Part shown: positions 42,758-53,109 of the stretch, in pieces
Numbering within the stretch: position 1 is the stretch's first letter
Layout of the letters: the number at the start of each line of letters is the position of its first letter
Origin: Ophiobolus disseminans
Taxonomy: Eukaryota > Ascomycota > Dothideomycetes > Pleosporales > Phaeosphaeriaceae
Assembly: GCA_010093685.1 (NCBI GenBank)
Contig: MU006217.1
Location: 1,182,067 to 1,246,066 of the forward strand
Direction of reading: 5' to 3'
DNA length: 64,000 nt
The notes under the pieces: model-generated
Databases searched by the model: none
The model's input: the letters and a program-made list of their open reading frames with translations, nothing else
Told to the model about the DNA's origin: nothing
Position numbers and translations under genes: made by a program

Positions 42758-43949
42758 CTAACCAGTGTCCTCAAACACTAAGCAGATGAAAAATGCTAGT
42801 AATTTGCTACTACCTGTGACCGCAAACCCCAACCCGACCCAAACGATTAACTCCAGTACAGTAACAGCCATGATACTCGTAAATATCAACGTGCCTGCGA
42901 TGTCTACCGCTGCGAGTTAGTAATTGCTGTGTTCAACCCATGTATAATCACTCACAATAAATTGCCCAAGCTATCTGGACAGGCCAATCTTCATCAGCAC
43001 CTTGAACCGCGGAAATCATACTTTTCTTGCGCTCAGCTTCCAACGCTTGTCCCTGCAGCAATAAAGTGTGTTCACGTTTGGTTGGGCGCTCCGACAGCGG
43101 AATGTCTGAGGCGTAATTGGTGTCGTTGAGGAGGTGGGTTGTATGCTCTGAGTGGGCTGCAGTATCAGCACGATGGACAGCCTGTCGTGCGTTGTCCCTC
43201 TTGTGGTGCCGCGACCGCCTGATTCCAGCAAATGCGCTGTGTATAGCTGCGGGAATAATGGCAACAAGATACCATGCAACAATCCAGGCAGGGAACGGAC
43301 AGCCTAATGCACTCCTCTTGCTGTAAAGCTCCATGTAGAACATCCCGCAATAACTCAGTACGACTACGCTCGCACATGATACAACACAAGTGATCACAAT
43401 CGAACGCGACATGGACCAGGCGGCGGTGGCCAGCATGGTGCCATATTGACTTTTCGCTCTCGTATCGCCCTTATTCTTAGTTTCGGTTGGTATAAGACCG
43501 AGCGCGAGAACCAAGATTTCGACAGTCCAATGCAACCTCTCTGTCGTATAGATAATTCTTCGCTCTGGCCATGCAATATCTTTCAACGTCAAGGGTATCA
43601 ATCCCATAATAAGCGCTGTAGCAGCAAATTGCTGTTTGCGTGATTCGCCTGCCGCCTCGAATAAACAATCTGAATTAGCTTTAGCTGGGCTAATGCCTCG
43701 GATGATTGAGCATCCTTTACCTGCTGCAACCCAACACTTTGATGCTTTGCCTTTGAAAAAGTCGAACTTGAAGTAGGGCACAAAGGGCGAGTAGACCATA
43801 AGCATTTCGGTGTCTTCGGGGCATTGGCCTTTGTCCATGCGACTGCCGCCTGTGTCACGCTGGGCTGCTGCCAGGTGCGAGAGAAGGGAGATGGTGCCGA
43901 CAGCCATGAGAGCCGAGACGTAGCTCGAGCGAAGGAACATGGCGGGCAT
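42758..43949 (-). CDS. Membrane protein of unknown function (369 residues, three exons)
   Basis: Exon 1 is 43949-42956, exon 2 is 42909-42814 and exon 3 is 42777-42758. The introns end CTAACTCGCAG and TGCTTAG, and phases agree. The N-terminus is hydrophobic (VSALMAVGTISLLSHLAAAQ) and may be a signal peptide cleaved after AAAQ. A Cys-bearing extracytoplasmic region follows. There are then about six helices, including QFAATALIMGLIPLTL, WTVEILVLALGLIP, VITCVVSCASVVVLSYCGMF and PAWIVAWYLVAIIPAAIHSA. After a charged loop, exon 2 adds a last helix (FTSIMAVTVLELIVWVGLGF). No family recognised. The 20-base last exon is the least certain part. Confidence 0.7.
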
Positions 43950-45203
43950 CGAGAACGGTACGCTGGTTCGATGTGATGATATGGAGAACAGATCAGGCCC
44001 AGAGAATAGGAAGCTGAGGTTGCGGATCTTATCAGTTCAATGTGTGGTCTGAAGACTGATTGTTTCATGCACTAGCCATACGTTGGTTCAGCGATGGAAA
44101 AATGTGCAACAGGTTGTTCCGATATCTGGAGACACATCAAATCAACACGGGACGCAAGTCTGAAGTACTTCTGAGGAAGGCGTATTGGCCCTAAACAGGG
44201 CTGAAATCCTTTGGGGCTGAGACGCCATACCTAGTATAGCCATCTGTGCGATTAGCCATAAGATCCTAGATCTTTTACCGCGAATATGCCTGTAGATTAC
44301 CAATTTTACCCGCTTGAGTCATGGCATTCCTGACTGTTGGATGTCAGATTTGTTACCTATTTTAGCACCTCATCACCTAGGATCGATCGCGATCGAGACA
44401 CAAAGTTTACGTAGCATTGGTTCGAGTGCTGAGAGGAAATGCGAGTAGATTCGCACACTCTAATATCTCGCAAGTTGATAGGAGAAACGTGATGTAGTTG
44501 GAACTTGGAAGACGAATCGTTGCAACTCTGCGGCGAAGCTGTACAGATAAATCATTCATTGGCTAACCATAGACATCTTGATGTGGGTGTTGCGGTACAC
44601 ATACTGTGTTGCTGCGTTGTAGTTGCTCGGGGATTGCGCGGTGTTCGCTGTGTTCAAATGTTTTGCTTGGTCAGCACGTTCCTAGGGTCCTTCTGACTTG
44701 TGAGGTCGCCTTCATGTAGCAACAACAGAACAGAACTTCCCACCCATCACCTTAACCCTTTCTCATCTTACAAAGACCTTACTCTAAGACTATAGTTTTC
44801 ACTGGTAGTTATGCAAGAGGCTGCGTTCATTGACTACTCACACCCTGCAATGCTCGTAACCTTGGAACTTTGGGAGAAACAGCACCGCATGGGAGGGTGC
44901 ATCGGAGCAGTTCATAGGTAAACTACCAGAATTCAAATGCACTCGAAACTTCTTTGAATGCTTAACTATCTATGTGGAGGCCACCTGAGTTGATCTCGTG
45001 CCTGCAACGCCGCATTGCAACCCAATCTATTTCTGCGTCTTAATCTATCGTGTCTTCCTTGGCATTCAACTGTCTTGCGAAACACTTACAGAGATATACC
45101 GTGCGAAGAGCGCATATAGCGCTTATGACCCAACTACAAATGAGTCCGATACCTCTTTGATCGTCGAGCAACGTCGCAAGGTTGTTTCCGAGACATCGAA
45201 GCA
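43950..45203. other. Intergenic stretch with a perfect 12-base palindrome
   Basis: No gene is supported. CGATCGCGATCG at 44384-44395 is a perfect palindrome of unknown meaning. The region contains the promoters of two divergently arranged genes. Confidence 0.45.
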
Positions 45204-46049
45204 ATGTTTTCTACTCCCATCGCTCTCTTTCTCCTACTAGTTCCTAGTACTGTATCCCTCCCCAATGCCAACCACAAAGGTCACGACCCCCCTCCTGAAA
45301 TCTGTCCCGAGAATTGGCAATTCGACCTAACGTCCTTCTCTGGGCCTGGCTGTCCCGACTCTTCCCCGACCTTCAATCGCACCGGCACCGGCTACTCCCG
45401 CACAACACCTGACTGGGGCTCACACTACGTGCCCGGGTGCGCGCAGCAGTGGGCATGGTTCAGCTTTCCATGGCTGCAGGGCTACATCTCCCAGCCGTCT
45501 GGAGACGTGTATCTAAGCGGTCAGAGACGCAACAGCACTTGGTGCGAGCTAAGGATAAAGTACAGAGAGATGAAGGGCACATTTGCACCGCATGATGTGC
45601 CAAAGGGGCAAGAGGAGTACAAGTTGGTCATGCACGGGAATGGGACTACTGTCGAGGCAAACTATGGGCTTGATGAAGGGGTGAAGGCTGTGTGGAAGTT
45701 TACATATTTGCCTGTTGGGACAAGCACACGACCAAAGGTATGTAACGTAATGAGTTGAGCGCAGTCAGGACTTATACTGGAGCAGATAATGGATGCCATT
45801 GTGATCAACGGGCCAGTATGGAATGACACTAAACCTGCTAGGCGGTTAGAGTGGAGCCCTGTGAATGAGACGACGCCGCGGTGGACGGAACCTACTTGCG
45901 GGCCTACGATACTTAGCATACGGATCGATTTGGAGCTAAAGTCGGAGAATTCAAATGCAAAGGGCGCCATCGAATCTAAACAGAGCATATTCTCAGGCGA
46001 CTGGTTTGGCCCAACGGTAGGTATAAGTCATTCGTGGGAACGTTGTTAG
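45204..46049 (+). CDS. Small secreted protein, DUF4360-like (265 residues, two exons)
   Basis: Exon 1 is 45204-45737 and exon 2 is 45786-46049. The intron starts GTATGT, phase 0. A signal peptide is clear (MFSTPIALFLLLVPSTVSLP). The mature part has several Cys and N-glycosylation sequons (NRTG, NSTW, NGTT, NETT). The block LTSFSGPGCPDSSPTFN and the later WTEPTCGPTILSIRIDLEL resemble DUF4360-type fungal secreted proteins, but I am not certain of the family. A GTAGGT near 46016 could start a further intron, which would change the last 12 or so residues. Confidence 0.65.
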
Positions 46050-46206
46050 CTACAGATAGCAGAGATAGCAGATACAGTAGAGATAAAGGTGATGATGAAA
46101 GTCGCATCGCTGTACCAATCTCGTATCTGCGCCAGGGTTGCTGTGCCCATTCTAGTCAAGTATATCTCTGCCTATCATCATCCATGCTTCTCGCAATCTA
46201 CCGGTC

Positions 46207-47001
46207 TCAGTTTGACGGCTTCTGCCTGTTCGCCTCATCCAAATCCTCCGCCTTCGCCGGCCTCTTCGCCTGTTCATCCTTGATCGCATCCTCAACTTCA
46301 GGTGGAAAGTCCCCTTCCGTGATACCAAAGACGCCCACGTCACTTCGGCCCATACCGCCGCCATTCTTCTCTGTCTCTTCCGATTCTCTCAGGACAAACT
46401 TTGCCTCACCCTTCTCCTTGCTCTTAGACATGGCTTCCTCGTCGAACGTGAAAACGCGCCAGTCGGCGTTGAAGAATGCGCGATTACACACTGCAGTACG
46501 CAAGAAACCAGAGTGAGAAACAACAGCGATGACCTTTTCAGGTCGGTCGTACAGGGCTTTGAGGCACGTCTGACCGCGCGCCAGGATTGCTTTCTGCGTG
46601 AAGGCATATGGGCTGGACTCCACATTCGTCGTCTTGTCTGGATAACTTGGATCTACCACCGAAAAGTCGTACTTGGGGAACTCCTTCTCCATAACGCTGA
46701 TGTCGCTTCCAGTATCGCATGGCTTGTCTGCGTTCTCTTGCCAATTTGCGTCAGGCATGACCTTGACACCTTTCTTGATCAACCAGTCTAGTCCGATGGT
46801 AGCCGTTTGCAAGGTCCTGCGCATGGCGCTGACGACGATGAGCTCGATTTCGTTGCCAATCTTACTAGCTTTTATGTTCTCGTGTAGCTCGCGGCTTTGC
46901 TGTTCGCCAAGGTCGGTGAGCTTAGGGTCTCGAAATGACCAGTCACCAGACACATTGTGTAGAGCTTGAGCATGGCGGATGAGTATGAGAGTTGGCGGCA
47001 T
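46207..47001 (-). CDS. Histidine-phosphatase (phosphoglycerate mutase-like) protein (264 residues)
   Basis: Intronless. Start placed at MPPTLILIRHAQALHN (47001); an upstream Met at 47025 adds eight unconserved residues. The phospho-accepting His is in LIRHAQ, the second His in AVVSHSGFLRTAV, and the substrate pocket includes VVSAMRRTLQTA. The family includes phosphoglycerate mutases and many phosphatases of small molecules; this cofactor-independent small type in fungi is usually a phosphatase of unknown substrate. The C-terminal 40 residues are acidic and Lys-rich, and probably disordered. Confidence 0.88.
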   Translation of the reverse strand: MPPTLILIRHAQALHNVSGDWSFRDPKLTDLGEQQSRELHENIKASKIGNEIELIVVSAMRRTLQTATIGLDWLIKKGVKVMPDANWQENADKPCDTGSDISVMEKEFPKYDFSVVDPSYPDKTTNVESSPYAFTQKAILARGQTCLKALYDRPEKVIAVVSHSGFLRTAVCNRAFFNADWRVFTFDEEAMSKSKEKGEAKFVLRESEETEKNGGGMGRSDVGVFGITEGDFPPEVEDAIKDEQAKRPAKAEDLDEANRQKPSN

Positions 47002-47433
47002 AGTGATTGTTGGCGTGATTCGCAAGGCTGAAAGATGAGACAGTTGGTAGAGAGGAGAGGGTTTCTCCTGTCCTTGTATCTAATACTGGCTGATTGTTGT
47101 TTTTCGGTGTTTGATTGTCGACGCGCTAGGCCGTGGGGCGGTGTACCTGCAGGTCGATGACGCAGATTGTTTTGCCAGCGCAAGATTGGACACTTGTTCA
47201 CGTCCAGCGGAAAAGTCCGAATAAATTGCAGTAGAGTCTGATCACCTTGAGCGCTGTAATGATTAGGATTTGCTGAAATCTGCACATTGACAAGAGACGA
47301 CGGGGACTGTGACTGGAAAGACGATGTGAGGCGGATTCGAACAAACACTTTCCTCGTCATATGGATCAAATCCGTTCGTTATCATGCATCACCGCCAATG
47401 CTGCGGCGGAATTGTGACAGTGCAGAAGCCACT
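47002..47433. other. Intergenic stretch, nothing recognised
   Basis: Holds the promoter of the phosphatase gene and the 3' end of the proteasome alpha7 gene. Confidence 0.5.
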
Positions 47434-48506
47434 CTACTCCTGCATCTTCTCCTCCTCCTCGTCATCATCATCACCCTCTAGAGACTTTTTCGCGAGCTTC
47501 TCGGCCTCTTCCCTGATCTCCTTGGGTACTTCCTCGTGTCTCCCCTTGGTGGGACCCGCCACGTTGCTGATCCAGGTCATCTCCAGCTCAAACTCTTTGT
47601 CCTTGTTATCGTCGTGAGCTACGTAGATGATGCGCGCTGCCTCCTTGACACCCTCCTGCAGTGACAGCTCGCCCTCGGAGAGATTCAGCTTCTCGAGCTC
47701 TGACTTGGCGATCTGTCTGCCCTTGCCCGTTGCTGCACCATAGTAGCCCTGCCTCCTGTCAGTTTTTGTGCAGCAGTCTTCCGGTATCTTTACATACCCA
47801 GTACATGCCGCTGGGCTCGATCATGTACAGTGACGGACCGCCATGCTTCGCACCCTCCTTCTTGCCTCCCGAGCCGACCTTTGGCCCTGAACCGACCTGG
47901 CCATCTACGGGTAATTCTGCTTCGGAGTCCCAGCCTGCGACAATGGCTGTTATGCCGAAGGGCCGAACGCTGGAGTAAAGGGTGTACGCCTGAGCGTAGC
48001 TGCCCATACGGTCGGCGAGCGATGAAGCGGGAATGGGCGCCTTGTAGAGCTGCCGCCACTGTGCTGCCTCGTCGCGGGCTCTCGAGACAAAGTGGCGACC
48101 GTCGGGGAGAAGACCTGAGGAGACCTAGCGCCTGCGTCAGCCCGCAGTCCTCATGCACCTCGCAGCATGCTTCTTACAATGCCCATGTTCCGGTCGACTG
48201 TTGCTATCCTCTTGTTCGCACCTGGCTTGAGCAGCTTGCTGGTAACGAGCTTCTCCAATGCCAGTACCACGCCGTCCTTGCACCGTATGCCGACTGCTGT
48301 CCCGCCATTCTCGACCGCCTTTACTGCATATTCGACCTAGTCACGTAAGACGGCATGGCGGAAGAGGGGGTCATGGATGTGGTACCTGGAAGTTTCGGCC
48401 ATCGGGGGAGAAGACGGAGTTGGACAGGTCGTAGCCTGTACCTATTGACGTCTATAGGCGCTGTCAGTCTGCGCGTGCCACCAACATCTTCGCCAAGGCT
48501 TACCAT
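47434..48506 (-). CDS. PRE10: 20S proteasome subunit alpha7 (PSMA3/Pre10 type, 289 residues, five exons)
   Basis: Exons: 48506-48504 (ATG only), 48451-48386, 48336-48178, 48124-47798 and 47748-47434; all phases agree. Alpha7 is part of the outer ring that gates the proteolytic chamber. The start MTSIGTGYDLSNSVFSPDGR with FQVEYAVKAVENGGT is the alpha-subunit signature. IRCKDGVVLALEKLVTSKLL and GYYGAATGKGRQIAKSELEK follow. A Gly/Lys-rich insertion (GSGPKVGSGGKKEGAKHGG) is longer than in most orthologues. The acidic C-terminal tail (GDDDDEEEEK) is typical of alpha7. The single-codon first exon is supported by the splice signals ATG/GTAAGC and CTATAG/ACG. Confidence 0.93.
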
Positions 48507-49671
48507 GATTGTTGCAGAGAGTGTGAATACAGGGCTCCTCTATGGCGGTATGTGGATGAGTCCTGGTTGTTTACGTGGGCGCGGGAGAGCACGGTCTCGA
48601 TTCGCGGAGCTGGTGGTATTGACGGTCTCGAAGGCAGTTGCGAGTTACGCGGAGCTCAATTCTGTATTCGGCTAGCGCCGCCAAGACCCGTGGGACTCCA
48701 CAGCCGGACCCTCGACCTGAGGCATCCGCGACCAAAGCACCCCGCCACGGATAGCAGACATAGGGCCTCCGCAGCGTGAACACTCCCTGTGCATACAATC
48801 AACTGGCATTGCATCACGCAATACGGCCGCTGCTCAGGAGGGATTTCGAGTGCATATAGGCCTCTGATCCCGACATCATCCGCCCACAACCCTCCAATCG
48901 TGCACCATTACGCTTCAACAGACGCGCCCGCCCCATACTCGTGGACGCTTTGATGAGTTGTCGTCCAGATTCGACCACACTTTTGCAGGCGGCAGCTGGC
49001 CTCGATTGGCTGCAGGCGCACTAGCCCAGCGATTTATGTTTCGAACCTGTCACTGACTGGACCGTGGGCGACAAAATTATCAGAATCAGCCCGCCTTCAC
49101 GCATGACCCATCAACGCTACACAGTACATAAGGAAACCACATCTACGCCGCCTGCTACTAACCTCCACAGAATACTGCAGTTTCCGCCCTTCTTTGATTC
49201 ACCTGTGGACGCGCTTTCTTTCTCTTTCCCGCAACACTGTTGCTTCCTGACAAAGACGCCTTTGTCGTAGGCTTCAATATCAGCGCCCAACGGCACGTGC
49301 AGGGATCGCGACTGCATATCAAAATATTCGAGCTTGTCCGACAATCACCAAATCCTGCAACCATCAATACCTGTGTCTCCCATTAACCACAGTCTCTGCC
49401 TTTTCAAGATCCGATTTGCCTGGTCCCCCGGCTTCCTGTTGACACCCGATACTATGCAGCCTGCGCATCCCATACTTTCCCACTACTGCAACTGCACTTA
49501 TAGCACACCCGTTGCTTACAGCACTTCCATATTCTCCCAGAACATCTCCTGCGCACACGTAAGAATTTCTTTCTCGTTCGTGAGATTGTTCATGTACTGA
49601 TCATTACGTCATAGTGCGGCGCCATCTCAACTGGCATCAACATACGGGGAAAGGCAGAAGAGCACGCAAAC
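48507..49671. other. Gene-poor stretch, probable 5' leader and leader intron of the next gene
   Basis: No supported coding gene. Near its end, GTAAGAATT (about 49560) and TCATAG (about 49615) could bound a short intron in the 5' untranslated region of the gene starting at 49672. Confidence 0.45.
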
Positions 49672-50460
49672 ATGCAGCAAGATGAGCTCACGCGGCTGTT
49701 CTCCGCCAATATGAACCTCTCGCAAGCCGCCCTTCAGCAAACTTTCCAGCCACAGCCGCAGGAACAGGAGGCACCCAAGCAGATCGTCTACGCATCTCAG
49801 CATTACACCCATTCTCACCACGTGACACCCGTGAGGAGTGTCTCCGAGCCACCAGCCAAGACTCACATTGAGCAGTCAGAGCTCGAGGCTGTGTTTCTTC
49901 GTAACAGCATTGACCCTTCTCTGCTTTTCCCTTCTCAGATCGACCTCTTCACAAATGCGGACGATGATCAGCGTCTGCGTCTACTCGAGCTGTGGCGTAT
50001 CTCGCCTCCCTCAGGTCGTCAAGGATACCCAGCAGGTACTGACTATAACATGTCGAGGCAGCTCTACGACTGGCCACCAACTAGCTTGGCGCAGGAGGAG
50101 GCCATGGCAAAGCTTCGCTATGAGAAAATGGAAGAGCAGAACGCACAGCAGGAGCATATCCAGCAACATGAGCAACAGCTTGAGCAGAGCATGGGATCGC
50201 CCTCTACACAGACTGCGGAACCATACATGACCTCTGGGTACGAGATGATGGCAAGACGTGACTACGAAGAGTCCGCCAAGGCGGAGAACCCTCTGAAGGA
50301 ATCCGGCAAGTACAACCAGGCCACCGACCCAGTGTACAACGGAGGACTGTGGCAGAAGAACGTAGGAAGTGTCCTAGATATGGAGAATCAGTACGGCGCC
50401 TACGCGTATGCACGAGAGTATGGCATGCAACCCTACGCTGATGAAGAGATGGTCATGTGA
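49672..50460 (+). CDS. Hypothetical Gln-rich protein (262 residues)
   Basis: A single open frame starting MQQDELTRLFSANMNLSQAA. Very rich in Gln and Glu, with a probable coiled coil around residues 145-175 (RYEKMEEQNAQQEHIQQHEQ). It has no signal peptide or membrane helix. Conserved-looking parts are LEAVFLRNSIDPSLLFPSQ and the C-terminal PVYNGGLWQKNVGSVLDMEN. I recognise no family; a cytosolic or nuclear role is plausible. Whether a short upstream exon adds residues is unresolved. Confidence 0.65.
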   Translation: MQQDELTRLFSANMNLSQAALQQTFQPQPQEQEAPKQIVYASQHYTHSHHVTPVRSVSEPPAKTHIEQSELEAVFLRNSIDPSLLFPSQIDLFTNADDDQRLRLLELWRISPPSGRQGYPAGTDYNMSRQLYDWPPTSLAQEEAMAKLRYEKMEEQNAQQEHIQQHEQQLEQSMGSPSTQTAEPYMTSGYEMMARRDYEESAKAENPLKESGKYNQATDPVYNGGLWQKNVGSVLDMENQYGAYAYAREYGMQPYADEEMVM

Positions 50461-50845
50461 GCGTTCCGCGAGAACGGAGCACTAATGGAGTCGCATCTTG
50501 GTGCGAGGGATCGCAATTTGCAGCCCATGTATACAGCGACTGTTGGAGCGACACATACTTTTCTTTGTTACATTCACCGGGTTGAATTAGCTAGAGACGC
50601 AGACGCACAGCATTCATTTGGGGTTGCATAGGAGATTGAAGTCAGCCAGGATACCCGATCACGATTCTGCCGTAGGTTGCAGTAGCTTGAATTCATACGT
50701 TTCGTATACACTTCGACTGTGGTAAAACACGCAATGCTTGATGTTCAAAGCCTATTCATGCATGATGCTCTCTTTACACTGGTAATACATATTCCGCGAA
50801 CCTTGCCCACGACATCAAGTAGGGTTCAGCAGGCGAATTTGACGA
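50461..50845. other. Convergent 3' flanks, nothing recognised
   Basis: Lies between the stop codons of two converging genes. It is AT-richer than its surroundings. Confidence 0.45.
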
Positions 50846-51517
50846 TTACCTCTTCGCCCTCCCACTCGGCCATTTCTTCCACCCTCTACCATGTCCCTTC
50901 TGCTTCCACTCCTGTATCATAGCCGGCATATTCAGCATGGCCTGCCGCCTCATCTCCAAACGCCCCTTGAGCGTGCGTTCCCAGCTCTTTCCCTTGACCT
51001 TCTGCCCCACACCTGTGCCCTTGACCATCAGTCCCTGCTCTATGCGTCGTGCCTCTTTTTCGCCCGGTTTCTTGATGGTCCATGGTAGTAGGTCGACGAC
51101 GCCGTATTCCGATGCGATTTTGACGAGGTCAGCCTGTTTGCGCAGGCCAAATGTGGGGCCTTGCCATCGGCCTGTGGTGAAGTTCTTGGAGGGTAGGAAG
51201 GGGTTTTGGTAGGGGAGGTCGTGGGCGTGCGCGGGGATGCGGGAGTTGCGGGGCGCGGTGGAGGGGACCGAGAGGACTTCAGGTGCCAATGTTTCGGCGC
51301 GCGAAGCATTGGTGTCGACGGGTGGTGTTGCTGATGTTGTTTCGGCGGCATTTTGCAGAATTTCTAGGGGTGCGGCGCTCGGTGGTGTCGCTGCGGCTGC
51401 GATTGAGGATGTGGATGCAAGGTTTGGAAACAGCGCTGGTGGTGGATAGCGCTGGAAGAAGCGCATTAACCGCGGCGGCAGCGCTTTCGCCAGTTTCATC
51501 TGTTGGTGTGCGCTCAT
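50846..51517 (-). CDS. MRPL25: Mitochondrial large-subunit ribosomal protein mL59 (MrpL25 type, 223 residues)
   Basis: Intronless. Start at 51517 (MSAHQQMKLAKALPPRLMRF) fits the family, which opens with a short basic helix followed by LP-R-FF. An upstream Met at 51601 gives an unconserved extension. Conserved parts are MRFFQRYPPPALFPN, NPFLPSKNFTTGRWQGPTF, SLRKQADL-like LRKQADLVKIASEYGVVDLL and the basic C-terminus WKKWPSGRAKR. A low-complexity Ala/Thr/Pro insertion (about residues 35-95) is longer than in yeast. The protein is imported into mitochondria and binds the large ribosomal subunit. It shares a 243-base promoter region with the proteasome beta3 gene. Confidence 0.85.
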   Translation of the reverse strand: MSAHQQMKLAKALPPRLMRFFQRYPPPALFPNLASTSSIAAAATPPSAAPLEILQNAAETTSATPPVDTNASRAETLAPEVLSVPSTAPRNSRIPAHAHDLPYQNPFLPSKNFTTGRWQGPTFGLRKQADLVKIASEYGVVDLLPWTIKKPGEKEARRIEQGLMVKGTGVGQKVKGKSWERTLKGRLEMRRQAMLNMPAMIQEWKQKGHGRGWKKWPSGRAKR

Positions 51518-51760
51518 GATTGCTGAAATGTGGATGGATTGCAGAATGACATGTCTCCATCGCGACTTCCTTAACTTTTGTGCCAAGATATTGGGGTCCA
51601 AGCTCGCGTTGCGGAGCTTGCCCGCCGCCGCGTACCTGAGCTGCTACCTACCCCATCATCAAGTTGCAACACCACTCCGCCGTCGATACTACAGCCTCAA
51701 AACTTGCATACAGCTGTATTTCGTCCAGCTCGAGTACACGTTCCATACACATCTACAGTC
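51518..51760. promoter_or_regulatory. Divergent promoter of mL59 and proteasome beta3
   Basis: Only 243 bases separate the two start codons, so both promoters must lie here. I do not see a clear proteasome-associated control element (GGTGGCAAA) in it. Confidence 0.5.
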
Positions 51761-52530
51761 ATGGTAAGGCTTCAAGCTATGTTCATCTGGGTGCCTTGCT
51801 AACTGCAACAGTCCTCACCGTTCTCAATAAGTACGAATATACCCGCACACCACCTGCTAAAGCCCTCTTAACCATTTGATAGACGGCGGCGCTGCGGTAG
51901 CCATGGTGGGCAAGGACTGTGTAGCGATTGCCTGCGATCTCCGCCTCGGCATGCAAGCCCTCACCATCTCGAACAACTTCCCCAAGATCTTCCAGTACGG
52001 CGACGTCTTCCTCGGCTTAACAGGGCTCGCAACCGATGTCGCCACCGTCTCCGACCTCTTTCGCTACAAAGTCAACATGTACCGGCTACGCGAAGAGCGT
52101 AACATCAGCCCGCAGACCATGGCGAACCTCGTGTCCTCATCACTGTACGAGAAGCGATTCGGTCCATATTTTGTCAGCCCGGTGATTGCGGGGATCAACC
52201 AGACGAGCGGGAAGCCCTTCATCTGCGGGTTTGACAGCATTGGGTGTATCGACTTCGCGAAGGACTTCATCGTCAGCGGAACGGCGAGCGACCAGCTGTT
52301 TGGTACCTGCGAGGGATTGTGGGAGCCGGATCTGGTACGTTGGCAGTTGGAAGGCACTTAACATGGAGAGCTGACAGTATTCGCAGGGCCCAGATGACCT
52401 CTTCGAGACCATTTCGCAAGCGTTACTGAACGCTACTGACCGAGACGCACTATCAGGCTGGGGAGCACACGTCTACATCATCGAGAAGGACAAGATCACC
52501 AAGCGATTATTAAAGGGCAGGCAGGACTGA
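51761..52530 (+). CDS. PUP3: 20S proteasome subunit beta3 (Pup3 type, 205 residues, four exons)
   Basis: Exons: 51761-51763 (ATG only), 51812-51830 (19 bases), 51883-52334 and 52387-52530; the frame is intact throughout. Beta3 is a non-catalytic inner-ring subunit. The start joins to MSSPFSINGGAAVAMVGKD, exactly the family opening with no propeptide threonine. Further motifs: CVAIACDLRLGMQ, VFLGLTGLATDVATVS, GPYFVSPVIAGI, FDSIGCIDFAKDFIVSGTAS and GWGAHVYIIEKDKIT. The length equals that of fungal beta3 proteins. The first two tiny exons are supported by ATG/GTAAGG, CAACAG/TCC, A/GTACGA and GATAG/AC. Confidence 0.94.
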
Positions 52531-53109
52531 GGGCCTTAGAGCATGTGATGGCACTGGATGCACTACGACTGAAGTACCGAGAATAGGTTGGACGTGTGTA
52601 GTGAATGGGTACGAGACGAGAACCATGACCGAATAGCATGTGAAATGCGTCTGTAGTATCTGAGGCTGCAGCTAAGCACGAACGAGTAAACAGAAGGCGA
52701 TATTGCCTGGATGAGTTTCTACGAACCTAAAGTAGGTCCTGAAGACATTCGGAACACTTTCACACTTTTTCGAACGGTCCAAACTTCTCGTGAGGATATC
52801 CAGGCTATTTCATTGCGCCTGCGCGGTTGATCAAATGGCCCATGGTATGTTGGCTATGGCGATAATGTATGGTGCATTAGAGCTGTTGGGCAGGCATTGC
52901 AGTAACGTGACCTGGTGCCTTAGCGCCATCCATAGATCCTACTCCCAACTTTCTCGACGCGCTCTATTTGAAGCTGCACCTCCGCACATTGGCACCGCGA
53001 CCAACGACCTTCCAACACCCCGCAATACTACCTTAGTGTGGCCTGAAGGTATACGCACCATTTACCGTTCGCAACTCATTACTCGGAAAGTCCGCGTATA
53101 GCTACAGCC
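52531..53109. other. Intergenic stretch; ends with the upstream copy of a 22-base repeat
   Basis: Promoter region of PRP28. Bases 53036-53057 are identical to 55342-55363, which lie just after the PRP28 stop codon. No other feature recognised. Confidence 0.6.
53036..53057 (+). repeat. 22-base direct repeat, upstream copy
   Basis: GTGTGGCCTGAAGGTATACG plus CA, ending 52 bases before the PRP28 start codon. The downstream copy is at 55342-55363. Sequences beyond the 22 bases do not match. Confidence 0.85.
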
